A stretch of DNA of 8,841 nt, taken from Candidatus Onthocola stercoravium. GTDB taxonomy: Bacteria > Bacillota_I > Bacilli_A > RF39 > UBA660. Of the stretch, positions 1-5,082 are shown one piece after another; within the stretch, counting starts at the first letter, position 1, and each line of letters starts with the position of its first letter. The stretch covers positions 1 to 8,841 of the forward strand of contig DVHV01000023.1 in NCBI GenBank assembly GCA_018711775.1. The letters are read 5' to 3'. A program made the position numbers and the translations under genes. Under the pieces are notes generated by a model. It made no database searches. It was given only the letters and a program-made list of their open reading frames with translations, and was not told the origin of the DNA.

Positions 1-1
1 T

Positions 2-1261
2 TATTTAAAAGTATATGTAACAGATAGTAATGGAAGAACATCAGCTGTGACATCAAAAACTCAAGCGACAACATATATAAATCCAAGTGTGACTAATGTA
101 ACTGCAAGTGATATAACAAGCGATAGTATAACTTTAAATGTAACAGCGAGTGGAGGAAGTAATAGTATTTCAAGATATTATTACTCAAGTAATAACGGTG
201 CAAGTTGGGTAAATAGCACAAGTAGTAGTTATACATTTACAGGATTAAGTGCAGGTATTACATATAACTTTAAAGTATATGTAACTGATACAACAGGACA
301 TTCATCAAGTCAAAAAAGTGTTAGTGCTACAACTGAAGATAATACTTTAGCAAGTGTGTGTAGTAATGGTAATAATTTAGCCAGTTGTATAAAAAGTTTT
401 TATAACAGTTATGGTTCAAATGTAACAAATATTTATTATCACAATGGCAGTTTAACAAATGGAGCCCAAGATAACTCATACAGGTATAGTGGAGCCAATC
501 CAAATAATTATGTATGCTTTGGGACAGATGCAGCAACATGTCCAAATGATAACTTGTATCGAATTATCGGAGTATTTGGAAATCAAGTTAAGTTGATAAA
601 ACACGATTATGCAACTACTGATTTATTAGGAACAACTGGTGCATATTCCAATACATATGCAAATGCAGATTTGAATACAAGTTATTATAAAGGAAGTACA
701 AGTACAAGTTTGATAGGAGTATATCAATGGAATAATAATACGAAAACTAATACATGGAGTGAAAGCAATTTAAATACGGTGAATTTAAATACAAATTACT
801 TGAATAATATAGGAAGTACATGGAGTAGTAAAATAGCAGAGCATACATGGCAAGTGGGAGGAGCAACACTTGAAAATGTATCTAGTAGTCCGGTAAAAAT
901 AGCCCATACATATGAAGTAGGAGCAAATGCAGCAAATATAACATATAATGCCAAAATAGGATTAATGTATGCAAGTGATTATGGCTATGCAGCAAGCCCA
1001 GAAAACTGGAGTACAAATATGGGAAGTTTAAATAATGATACAAATAGAAATAATAACTGGATGTTTATGGGGTTATATGATTGGACAATTTCTCGCCTTT
1101 CTGACTATTCGGACCTTGTGTTCCGTGTGTACTATACCGGTCATGTGGTGAATAGCGGTGTGTACCGCGAATATGCGGTTCGCCCATCTTTCTATCTGAA
1201 TTATTCGGTAACCTATGCCGGAGGCACTGGCAGTGCCAGCGACCCGATTTTAGTGAACTGA
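2..1261 (+). CDS. Fibronectin type III surface/secreted protein with hypervariable-looking C-terminal domain (5' partial)
   Basis: The frame is open from base 2, so the N-terminus lies outside the window; the GTG at 47 is an internal Val codon and not a start. Numbering from base 2, residues 1-25 are the end of one FN3 module (YLKVYVTDSNG) and about 27-113 a complete second one (TFTGLSAGITYNFKVYVTD). Residues 114-419 form a C-terminal domain with the motif NYVCFGTDAATCPNDNLYR followed by IIGVF, and it ends with VRPSFYLN and SASDPILVN. Comparable C-terminal domains occur in repeat-rich surface proteins of gut Firmicutes and resemble C-type-lectin-like ligand-binding folds (recalled, not searched). 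Two cysteines in the CFG...CP motif could pair. There is no LPXTG motif or C-terminal membrane helix, so any anchor must lie upstream. An extracellular binding or adhesion role is inferred. The last ~58 codons differ sharply in composition (see 1085-1258). A terminator follows. Confidence 0.85.
   Translation, partial: YLKVYVTDSNGRTSAVTSKTQATTYINPSVTNVTASDITSDSITLNVTASGGSNSISRYYYSSNNGASWVNSTSSSYTFTGLSAGITYNFKVYVTDTTGHSSSQKSVSATTEDNTLASVCSNGNNLASCIKSFYNSYGSNVTNIYYHNGSLTNGAQDNSYRYSGANPNNYVCFGTDAATCPNDNLYRIIGVFGNQVKLIKHDYATTDLLGTTGAYSNTYANADLNTSYYKGSTSTSLIGVYQWNNNTKTNTWSESNLNTVNLNTNYLNNIGSTWSSKIAEHTWQVGGATLENVSSSPVKIAHTYEVGANAANITYNAKIGLMYASDYGYAASPENWSTNMGSLNNDTNRNNNWMFMGLYDWTISRLSDYSDLVFRVYYTGHVVNSGVYREYAVRPSFYLNYSVTYAGGTGSASDPILVN
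8..290 (+). repeat. Tandem FN3 module repeat
   Basis: The stretches at 8-26 and 272-290 match at 18 of 19 bases (aaagtatatgtaac, one variable base, gata). They encode KVYVTD in the same place of two consecutive FN3 modules, giving a period of 264 nt or 88 residues. More copies probably lie upstream of the window edge. Such DNA-level identity suggests recent module duplication or homogenisation. Confidence 0.7.
1085..1258 (+). other. Candidate DGR-type variable region (VR) at the 3' end of the surface-protein gene
   Basis: By hand count, 1091-1260 is about 51% G+C and 18% A, while 1021-1080 is about 27% G+C and 42% A. The switch is abrupt, inside one reading frame, at codon TGG-1082/ACA-1085. 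Many codons here end in C or T and look like AAY codons with the first two bases substituted: CTT-1097, TAT-1106, GAC-1112, CTT-1115, CGT-1124, TAC-1130, TAT-1133, CAT-1142, GGT-1157, TAC-1163, CGC-1166, TAT-1172. They alternate with a fixed-looking scaffold (W-T-I-S-R, S-D, V-F, V, T-G, V, A-V-R-P-S-F-Y-L). Adenine-specific mutagenesis from a template rich in AAC/AAT is known from DGRs, whose VRs sit at the 3' end of lectin-fold genes. No reverse transcriptase or template repeat is visible here, so this is inference. Alternatives are a recombined cassette or a horizontally acquired gene end. Confidence 0.5.
1223..1237. repeat. Short GC-rich palindrome near the gene end
   Basis: GGCACTG (1223-1229), one G, then CAGTGCC (1231-1237) is a perfect 7-bp inverted repeat inside the coding sequence, just after the supposedly variable codons. 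DGR targets often carry a GC-rich initiation-of-mutagenic-homology stretch and a small hairpin near the 3' end of the variable region. The position fits, but a palindrome this short also occurs by chance. Confidence 0.45.
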
Positions 1262-1303
1262 CTAACGGACAGTTTTGAAAAAACATCGGTGAAACTTAAT
1301 GAT

Positions 1304-1350
1304 AAATAGGGTAAATAATTCACCTTTAGGCAAACATTTACCCTATTTTT
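1304..1350 (+). terminator. Rho-independent terminator of the surface-protein gene
   Basis: A perfect 13-bp inverted repeat (aaatagggtaaat 1304-1316, atttaccctattt 1336-1348) with a 19-nt loop runs into a T-run at 1346-1350. It lies 42 nt after the TGA stop. The A-rich left flank makes weak termination from the other strand possible. Confidence 0.85.
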
Positions 1351-1384
1351 GTGTATTGTCAATACACTATATTGAAACTAAAAT
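1351..1384 (+). promoter_or_regulatory. Possible promoter with overlapping palindromic operator
   Basis: TTGTCA (1356-1361), a 17-nt spacer and TAAAAT (1379-1384) make a good sigma-A-type promoter. Its -35 box lies in two overlapping palindromes: GTGTATTG-t-CAATACAC (1351-1367) and TCAATA-cacta-TATTGA (1359-1375). No intact gene follows before the IS at 1461; the best downstream reading frames are under 25 codons. It may be the orphaned control region of something lost. The minus strand also reads TTGACA here, but without a good -10. Confidence 0.4.
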
Positions 1385-1460
1385 GGAAGATTTGAATGGA
1401 AAAATGTTATAAATGAAATTTATGACATGCTAAAAAGGATTTTATAAAATTAATAATATA

Positions 1461-1490
1461 GGCGTTGTCCAAAAATAAAAGTTACAATTT
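1461..1490 (+). repeat. Left terminal inverted repeat of the IS
   Basis: All 30 bases are the exact reverse complement of 2743-2772. The identity stops at 1491 (G) against 2742 (A). The innermost two bases also form the start of the transposase -35 box (TTGACA, 1489-1494), so transposase binding at this end may repress the promoter (inference). Confidence 0.95.
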
Positions 1491-1517
1491 GACAAAATAA
1501 AAACAACTTCGTAAACT
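1489..1517 (+). promoter_or_regulatory. Transposase promoter
   Basis: A perfect -35 box TTGACA (1489-1494), a 17-nt spacer and TAAACT (1512-1517) place the transcription start near 1524. This gives a leader of about 30 nt before the ATG at 1555. The promoter lies at the inner edge of the left inverted repeat. Confidence 0.6.
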
Positions 1518-1551
1518 GTTGTTAAGAATCCAAAACAGTAAGGAAGTTGTT
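1502..1551 (+). promoter_or_regulatory. Hairpin sequestering the transposase ribosome binding site in read-through RNA
   Basis: Outer stem: AACAACTTC (1502-1510) with GAAGTTGTT (1543-1551), 9 perfect pairs. Inner stem: ACTGTT (1515-1520) with AACAGT (1534-1539), 6 pairs, and a 13-nt loop. The ribosome binding site AAGGAAG (1540-1546) lies partly in the outer stem. RNA started at the IS promoter (near 1524) lacks both left arms, so only transcripts entering from outside could fold this way. The same logic is known from IS10 and IS50, where it prevents activation by outside transcription. The folding is predicted by eye. Confidence 0.6.
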
Positions 1552-1554
1552 AAT

Positions 1555-2742
1555 ATGAGTATACCACAAAAATTAGAGAAATGTTACAGAAATCAAATAG
1601 AAAATATTAAAAGTGAAAAAAATCGTGAAGCTAAAGTGAAACAAATAGGCTCTTTAGTATTAGATGTGGGTGGAAGATGTATTAGTGCTATAGCTAAAAT
1701 GACTGGCCATTGTAGAAAATTCGTGAAAATGTGTTTTATCATTGTTAAAAATAATTTAGAAATAAACTATAATAAGAATAAATGTGGAAGGAAAAAAATC
1801 ACAGAAAAGTATCCTCAATTAGAAGAAGATATTAGAATAATAATTAAAGAACATACTTATACTGATCCCCATTTTCAAACAGAACAATTATTTTGTAATT
1901 TAACAATTAATCAAGTAATGGATGCTTTATTAAAAATTGGAAAGTATAAAAAAGGATTTATTAGTAGAAGTTCCTTGGGAAACCTTTTAAATAAAATGGG
2001 ATATAATTTAAAAAAAGTAAAGAGAAATAAGCCTCTAAAAAAAATCAAAGAAACAGATGCCATATTTGCCAATGTTAAATTAAAAAAAGAAGAAGCATTA
2101 AATGATAAAAATATAGCTCTCATATCAATTGATACAAAAGACAAAGTTGTTATTGGCCCGTATTCTAGGAAAGGAAAATCAAGACTTCTAACAGAAGCAT
2201 GCGATCATGAACTAACTAATAACTGTCTTATTCCTTTTGGAATTTTAGATCTAAAAACAAATCAACCATATTTTTACAATTTTATAAATAAGCCAACAAG
2301 TGAAGCCATAGTGGATTGTATTGATGACTATTTATCTGATAAATTATGTACAAAACTTATGATTCTATTAGATAATGGACCAGATAATAGTGGTGTTAGG
2401 ACATCGTTTTTAAAATCACTTGTTGATTTATCTGATAAATATCAAATAGAAATCGAATTAGTTTATTATCCACCATATCATTCTAAATATAACCCTATAG
2501 AAAGATTATGGGCAAGATTAGAGAGAATGTGGGGGATGTTACTATTAAGCAACAATATATGTAATAAAGTAATGTCTTCACTTACTTGGAAAAATGTAAA
2601 AGCAAAAGTAAAATATATTACCAAAGAATATCCAAAGGGGATCAAATACACAAAAGAAGTCATGAATAATTATGAAGGTGTTAACATTCATAGAAATAAT
2701 TTGTTAAAAAAATGGAGTATTCTAATCACCCCATTAATTTAA
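1555..2742 (+). CDS. ISAzo13-family DDE transposase (395 aa)
   Basis: This enzyme should cut and rejoin the ends of the surrounding IS. ATG-1555 is chosen as start because AAGGAAG (1540-1546) precedes it; the frame is open upstream to a TTG at 1519, but that has no ribosome binding site. Residues ~20-65 form a helix-turn-helix-like region (SLVLDVGGRCISAIAKMTGH). Residues ~145-190 match the linker typical of the family (SSLGNLLNKMGYNLKKVKRN). The RNase H-like core follows: D193 in ISIDTKDKVVIG, D273 in LLDNGPDN and E316 in HSKYNPIERLW, so 42 residues separate the second Asp from the Glu. The IDTK, PFGILDL and PPYHSKYNPIE signatures argue for ISAzo13 over the related IS630 group, which has a shorter D-E spacing. 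All catalytic residues are present and the gene is intact. The family is recalled from motifs, not searched. Confidence 0.9.
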   Translation: MSIPQKLEKCYRNQIENIKSEKNREAKVKQIGSLVLDVGGRCISAIAKMTGHCRKFVKMCFIIVKNNLEINYNKNKCGRKKITEKYPQLEEDIRIIIKEHTYTDPHFQTEQLFCNLTINQVMDALLKIGKYKKGFISRSSLGNLLNKMGYNLKKVKRNKPLKKIKETDAIFANVKLKKEEALNDKNIALISIDTKDKVVIGPYSRKGKSRLLTEACDHELTNNCLIPFGILDLKTNQPYFYNFINKPTSEAIVDCIDDYLSDKLCTKLMILLDNGPDNSGVRTSFLKSLVDLSDKYQIEIELVYYPPYHSKYNPIERLWARLERMWGMLLLSNNICNKVMSSLTWKNVKAKVKYITKEYPKGIKYTKEVMNNYEGVNIHRNNLLKKWSILITPLI

Positions 2743-2772
2743 AAATTGTAACTTTTATTTTTGGACAACGCC
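2743..2772 (-). repeat. Right terminal inverted repeat of the IS
   Basis: This is the exact reverse complement of 1461-1490. It starts directly after the transposase TAA stop (2740-2742), so there is no room for a terminator inside the element. Transcription from the transposase promoter may run on into the flanking DNA. Confidence 0.95.
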
Positions 2773-2776
2773 TATA

Positions 2777-3007
2777 TGGATTCTTTTGACTTTAGAATCA
2801 AATTGGATATTATCAAAATTAGGATCTTTGATATGTTTAGCAATATCAGAAGCAACAGCAGATTCAGCAAGAATCATGTCCCAGATAATATGGGGTAAGA
2901 TATTAAGCCCAAGTTTTTCTGAGATATGGTACAATTTCTTTAAGAAATTCACAAAATTCACTTAAACTACTTGCAAAATCTTGTTGGGTATTATACAATT
3001 TATTCAT
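2777..3007 (-). pseudogene. IS4-like transposase N-terminal remnant, frameshifted and cut by the IS
   Basis: Reading leftward from ATG-3007, one frame gives MNKLYNTQQDFASSLSEF and continues to KEIVPYLRKTWA before a stop at 2905-2903. A second frame then gives KLGLNILPHIIWDMILAESA and on through SDIAKHIKDPNFDNIQFDSK and VKRI up to the IS boundary. Together these resemble the N-terminus of IS4-type transposases common in low-GC gut bacteria, where a SLSEF..KEIVPY segment is followed by IIPHII..MI.AES..TSDIAK and a KRI motif (from memory). At least one frameshift separates the halves, and the catalytic core is missing. On the far side of the IS, the minus strand near 1385-1445 reads broken pieces such as HVINFIYNIFPFKSS that could be its continuation, but this is weak. 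A 68-codon ORF at 2755-2961 is part of this remnant joined to the IS end. It should make no functional product. Confidence 0.6.
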
Positions 3008-3107
3008 TTTCAAAACTGTCTGTAGGTAAGTCAAATTGCTTAGGGTAAAGAAATTGCTTGTCTTCGTAAGAGTAATATTGAAGTGGCGGAGTTATCAACA
3101 AAATATA
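3008..3107. other. Gene-free stretch with possible further transposon debris
   Basis: No intact gene. On the minus strand one frame reads PPLQYYSYEDKQFLYPKQFD and on to TDSFENE before a stop at 3000-3002, overlapping the ATG of the IS4-like remnant. It has no start codon nearby and I do not recognise its family. With 2777-3007 it makes the 2777-3182 interval a region without functional coding capacity. Confidence 0.4.
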
Positions 3108-3140
3108 AATTGGGTAGTAACTGCCTAATTTTTTCTTTTT
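3108..3140 (+). terminator. Intrinsic terminator upstream of ucpA
   Basis: The stem aattgggtag (3108-3117) pairs with ctgcctaatt (3121-3130), 10 pairs including two G-U, around a 3-nt loop. A T-rich run follows (ttttcttttt, 3131-3140). It reads rightward and could stop transcription leaving the IS or its flank before it enters ucpA. It may be the old terminator of a gene lost here. Confidence 0.6.
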
Positions 3141-3175
3141 AAAAAAAGAAAAAGTTGATATAATAAATAGGGAGG
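3136..3175 (+). promoter_or_regulatory. ucpA promoter -10 box and ribosome binding site
   Basis: A consensus TATAAT (3159-3164) lies just before a strong ribosome binding site AGGGAGG (3169-3175), which is 7 nt from ATG-3183. The only -35 candidate at 17 nt spacing is TTTTTA (3136-3141), which is poor. Initiation at this -10 would leave a leader of only about 12 nt, so the true start may differ. The ribosome binding site is firm and fixes the ucpA start; the promoter is tentative. Confidence 0.5.
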
Positions 3176-3182
3176 ATATAAT

Positions 3183-3947
3183 ATGAAATTAGAAGGAAAA
3201 GTTGCTGTTATAACTGGAGGTTATCTTGGAGCAGGTCGTGGTATAGTTGATACTTTCTTAAAGTATGGGGCTAAGGTAATTGTGTTAGATTATAATGAAA
3301 ATGTAACTAATTTAAATAATGAAAACATACTAGCGTATAATGTTGATATTAGAGATATTAAAATGGTTAGTGAGGCACTTGAAGATGCCATGAAAAAATA
3401 TCAAAAAGTAGATATTTTGGTAAATAATGCGGGTGTTTGTAAACTTACACCATTTAGAGAAACTACAGATGAGGTAAGAGACTATCACTTTGATATTAAT
3501 ATAAAAGGGACTTGGAATGTCACAAAGGCTTGTTTAAATTATATGAGTGCTGGTGGAGCAATAGTTAATATGTCGAGTGTAACAGGACCAAATGTTGCAG
3601 ATCCTGGTGAAGTTGCTTATGCTACAACTAAAGCAGCGATCTTAGGATTTACTAAATCCCTTGCTGCAGAACTTGCTAGTGATAGTATCCGAGTTAATGC
3701 CATAATGCCTGGATATATTCATACACCAATGGTTGAGGGTATGTCTAAGGATAGTAATCCAAATAATCCAGAAAGTGTAATTGATGGTATTGCTGCAGCT
3801 ATACCACTTAAAAGACTTGCAACACCTTTAGAAATTGGAGAACTTGCCGCTTTCCTTGCAAGTAGCGAAGCAAGTTATATAACTGGTCAAGGTATCGTCA
3901 TTGATGGCGGATCTACTTTACCAGAAACTATGACTATGGGTGTATAA
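3183..3947 (+). CDS. ucpA: UcpA-type short-chain dehydrogenase/reductase (254 aa)
   Basis: A cytoplasmic NAD(P)-dependent oxidoreductase of the classical SDR fold. The cofactor motif TGGYLGAGRG is at residues 11-20, and Asp36 at the end of the second strand suggests NAD(H) preference. NNAG is at 81-84, and the catalytic set is Asn106 (DINIKG), Ser131/132 (NMSSVTG), Tyr146 and Lys150 (YATTK). Length is normal for the family. Stretches such as VNNAGVC, DINIKG.WNVTKA, SSVTG..VADPGE.AYA.TKAA, ELAAFLAS and IDGGSTLPET match E. coli UcpA closely as I remember it, including the C-terminal end. The physiological substrate of UcpA is not firmly known; in E. coli it has been linked to furfural tolerance. 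A strong ribosome binding site precedes ATG-3183. The gene stands alone between transposon debris and terminators, convergent with rpmB, so it is probably monocistronic and possibly acquired. Confidence 0.88.
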   Translation: MKLEGKVAVITGGYLGAGRGIVDTFLKYGAKVIVLDYNENVTNLNNENILAYNVDIRDIKMVSEALEDAMKKYQKVDILVNNAGVCKLTPFRETTDEVRDYHFDINIKGTWNVTKACLNYMSAGGAIVNMSSVTGPNVADPGEVAYATTKAAILGFTKSLAAELASDSIRVNAIMPGYIHTPMVEGMSKDSNPNNPESVIDGIAAAIPLKRLATPLEIGELAAFLASSEASYITGQGIVIDGGSTLPETMTMGV

Positions 3948-3976
3948 AAAAAAGACGGGTAGCAAATTAACCCGTC
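3946..3976 (-). terminator. Leftward intrinsic terminator (backup for rpmB)
   Basis: GACGGGT (3954-3960) pairs with ACCCGTC (3970-3976) around a 9-nt loop. Read on the minus strand the hairpin is followed by eight T residues (complement of the A-run at 3946-3953), an ideal leftward terminator. On the plus strand only 'gattta' follows, so it is weaker for ucpA. The A-run overlaps the ucpA stop codon. Confidence 0.75.
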
Positions 3977-3983
3977 GATTTAT

Positions 3984-4017
3984 ACTATCAAAGCATTTAA
4001 TCGCTTTGATAGTTTTA
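3984..4017 (+). terminator. Rightward terminator after ucpA
   Basis: ACTATCAAAGC (3984-3994) and GCTTTGATAGT (4003-4013) form a perfect 11-bp stem with an 8-nt loop. A T-rich tail follows (ttttatta, 4013-4020). It lies 36 nt after the ucpA stop and is the best rightward terminator there. Confidence 0.75.
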
Positions 4018-4046
4018 TTATATGTCATTATATTAATTTTATACAT

Positions 4047-4075
4047 AAAAAAACTACATTTATTTATGCAGCTTT
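4047..4075 (-). terminator. rpmB terminator overlapping its stop codon, probably bidirectional
   Basis: On the minus strand aaagctgcat (complement of 4066-4075) pairs with atgtagtttt (complement of 4050-4059), 10 pairs with two G-U, around loop aaataa. A run of seven T (complement of 4047-4053) follows. The stem contains the last rpmB codons and the stop. On the plus strand the same hairpin runs into 'cttttttac', so it can also stop rightward transcription. Confidence 0.7.
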
Positions 4076-4234
4076 TTTACTTATTGTTCTAGCTTCTCTA
4101 GCACTTATGATTACTTTTTCTCCATTTATAGTTTTCTTTTGTAGATTTGGTTTTTGTTTCATCTTAGTTGCTCTTAAAGAATGCGATCTTCTATTACCAC
4201 TTAAAGGTTTTTTAGTAGTTACTTTTGTAGCCAT
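4064..4234 (-). CDS. rpmB: Ribosomal protein L28 (56 aa)
   Basis: A component of the 50S ribosomal subunit. The translation begins MATKVTTKKPLSGNRRSHSL, followed by RATKMKQKPNLQKKTINGEK and VIISAREARTISKKAA. The K-K-P-x-S-G-N-x-R-S-H-x-L, PNLQK and V-x-x-S-A-R-E-A-R-T signatures are those of bacterial L28. Length fits short L28 forms. There are no cysteines, so this is the zinc-free type. ATG-4234 is supported by AAGGAGTG (complement of 4241-4248) at normal spacing, and a consensus promoter lies at 4263-4291. The gene is monocistronic, divergent from the replication operon and convergent with ucpA, with terminators at 4047-4075 and 3946-3976. A plus-strand ORF at 4107-4295 is only its shadow. 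Confidence 0.95.
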   Translation of the reverse strand: MATKVTTKKPLSGNRRSHSLRATKMKQKPNLQKKTINGEKVIISAREARTISKKAA

Positions 4235-4262
4235 AATTCTCACTCCTTTTCGTTACTTAAAA

Positions 4263-4291
4263 ATTTTATCATTATATTTTATGTTTGTCAA
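4263..4291 (-). promoter_or_regulatory. rpmB promoter
   Basis: Read on the minus strand: TTGACA (complement of 4286-4291), exactly 17 nt, then TAAAAT (complement of 4263-4268). This near-consensus promoter gives a start near 4256 and a leader of about 22 nt carrying the AAGGAG ribosome binding site. Its strength suits a ribosomal protein gene. Confidence 0.75.
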
Positions 4292-4320
4292 TTAAATATC
4301 TGGTTAATTTGCGTATTTTA

Positions 4321-4347
4321 TGTTAATATATAGGCATTTGGAAAGGA
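4321..4347 (+). promoter_or_regulatory. Extended -10 promoter and ribosome binding site of the 4357-dnaE-polC operon
   Basis: TG-t-TAATAT (4321-4329) fits an extended -10 element; no good -35 is seen at the right distance. A start near 4336 leaves a leader of about 20 nt with AAAGGA (4342-4347) 9 nt before ATG-4357. The promoter is back to back with that of rpmB in a 122-bp intergenic region. Confidence 0.45.
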
Positions 4348-4356
4348 AAATGGAAC

Positions 4357-5079
4357 ATGTCTAAAAATAAAGAATTAAAAATATATGAATTTTTAGGTAT
4401 TAAACACTTTAAAAAAATTATCATGAAATTCCATTATTTAATGTACGTCCCATTATCCTATCTTTTGCCTAAAGAAGAGCGGCAAGAATTTTATTATAAT
4501 GTAAGAACTAATTATAAAATAGGTAAAGTTAGTGAACTAAAGGATATCAAAACATTTAAAAAGTATTTATATTTCAACGGTGCTATTCATAGTGTTTGTG
4601 CTTTTTTAAACTTTTTATTATTTTTTACATCTTTAAATGTTCCTGTGTTTATTATTAATCTTATTTTCTTTTTAATAAATAATTATTGTGTAATGCTTCA
4701 AAGATATAACTGCATTAGAATTGATAATATGCTTGCTAGATGTGAACATTTAGAAAGAAGACAAAAGGAACGGTTACAACAAAGTTTACAAGAAGATGAA
4801 TTTGGGCAACATAATATAAATCATAAAATAATAAATTCCAAAGAAAACATCGAAAAAGAAATCTCTTTTGAAGAATTTTTAAATACGGCATCGATTAGTC
4901 AACTAAAAGAATATATGAATTATTTAAGAAATTTGCAAGAAGGTACTTTAAGTGAAACTATGCCTTTAAATAAAAATGAAATATTAGAAATGACATTAAA
5001 AAGAAAAAAAGCCTCACAAATAAGATTTATTGTCTTGGCTATCTTTGTAATTTGCTATATAATATTTTATGAGGTATGA
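4357..5079 (+). CDS. Unidentified membrane protein of the replication operon (240 aa)
   Basis: I do not recognise a firm family. Residues 1-70 are basic and mixed. Two hydrophobic helices follow as a hairpin (about 75-93 and 96-114), separated by a short N-V-P turn. Then comes QRYNCIR (115-121) and a charged, probably coiled-coil segment (ARCEHLERRQKERLQQSLQ). A soluble part at about 165-215 includes a predicted helix (SFEEFLNTASISQLKEYMNY), and the protein ends in a C-terminal membrane helix (222-238). The hydrophobic hairpin followed by QRYN-x-IR faintly recalls CrtO-type acyltransferases, but this is too weak for a functional call. It is preceded by AAAGGA. Its stop is 3 nt before the dnaE ATG, and the dnaE ribosome binding site GAGGT (5071-5075) lies inside its last codons, so the two are translationally coupled. 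That context hints at a role near the replisome or cell envelope, but no function is shown. Confidence 0.75.
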   Translation: MSKNKELKIYEFLGIKHFKKIIMKFHYLMYVPLSYLLPKEERQEFYYNVRTNYKIGKVSELKDIKTFKKYLYFNGAIHSVCAFLNFLLFFTSLNVPVFIINLIFFLINNYCVMLQRYNCIRIDNMLARCEHLERRQKERLQQSLQEDEFGQHNINHKIINSKENIEKEISFEEFLNTASISQLKEYMNYLRNLQEGTLSETMPLNKNEILEMTLKRKKASQIRFIVLAIFVICYIIFYEV

Positions 5080-5082
5080 AGT

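Larger units (their letters stand above)
1461..2772 (+). mobile_element. Complete insertion sequence, ISAzo13-like
   Basis: The 1312-bp element is bounded by 30-bp perfect terminal inverted repeats (1461-1490 and 2743-2772, outer ends GGCGTTGTCC). TATA stands directly outside both ends (1457-1460 and 2773-2776). The duplication could be TA or TATA; because TATA is self-complementary, it could also be read as extending the inverted repeats to 34 bp. A single intact transposase gene fills the element and its stop codon touches the right repeat. Perfect ends, an uninterrupted ORF and a clean target duplication indicate a recent insertion and a probably active element. It landed in already degraded transposon DNA (2777-3007). 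Confidence 0.93.

Noticed and set aside
47..49. GTG as start of the surface-protein gene
   Set aside because: The same frame is open to the left edge, encodes the end of another FN3 module there, and no ribosome binding site precedes the GTG.
327..545. Minus-strand ORFs at 327-545, 1911-2144, 2478-2663 and 8411-8599
   Set aside because: All lie antisense inside well-supported coding regions and show low-complexity, unrecognisable translations.
1268..1280. Shared word gacagttttgaaaa at 1268-1281 and on the minus strand near 3010-3023
   Set aside because: Short and A/T-rich, with no further homology around either copy; not evidence for a duplicated segment.
1065..1286. Minus-strand ORF of 73 codons
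   Set aside because: It is antisense to the variable-looking cassette and follows from its low A content; no ribosome binding site and no recognisable protein.
1519..1521. TTG as an upstream start of the transposase
   Set aside because: No ribosome binding site precedes it, it lies before the predicted transcription start, and ATG-1555 has a proper site.
3033..3059. Direct repeat aaattgctt at about 3033 and 3051
   Set aside because: Only nine bases in AT-rich decayed DNA and no third copy; probably chance.
4107..4295. Plus-strand ORF of 62 codons
   Set aside because: It is the shadow of rpmB on the other strand and has no ribosome binding site.
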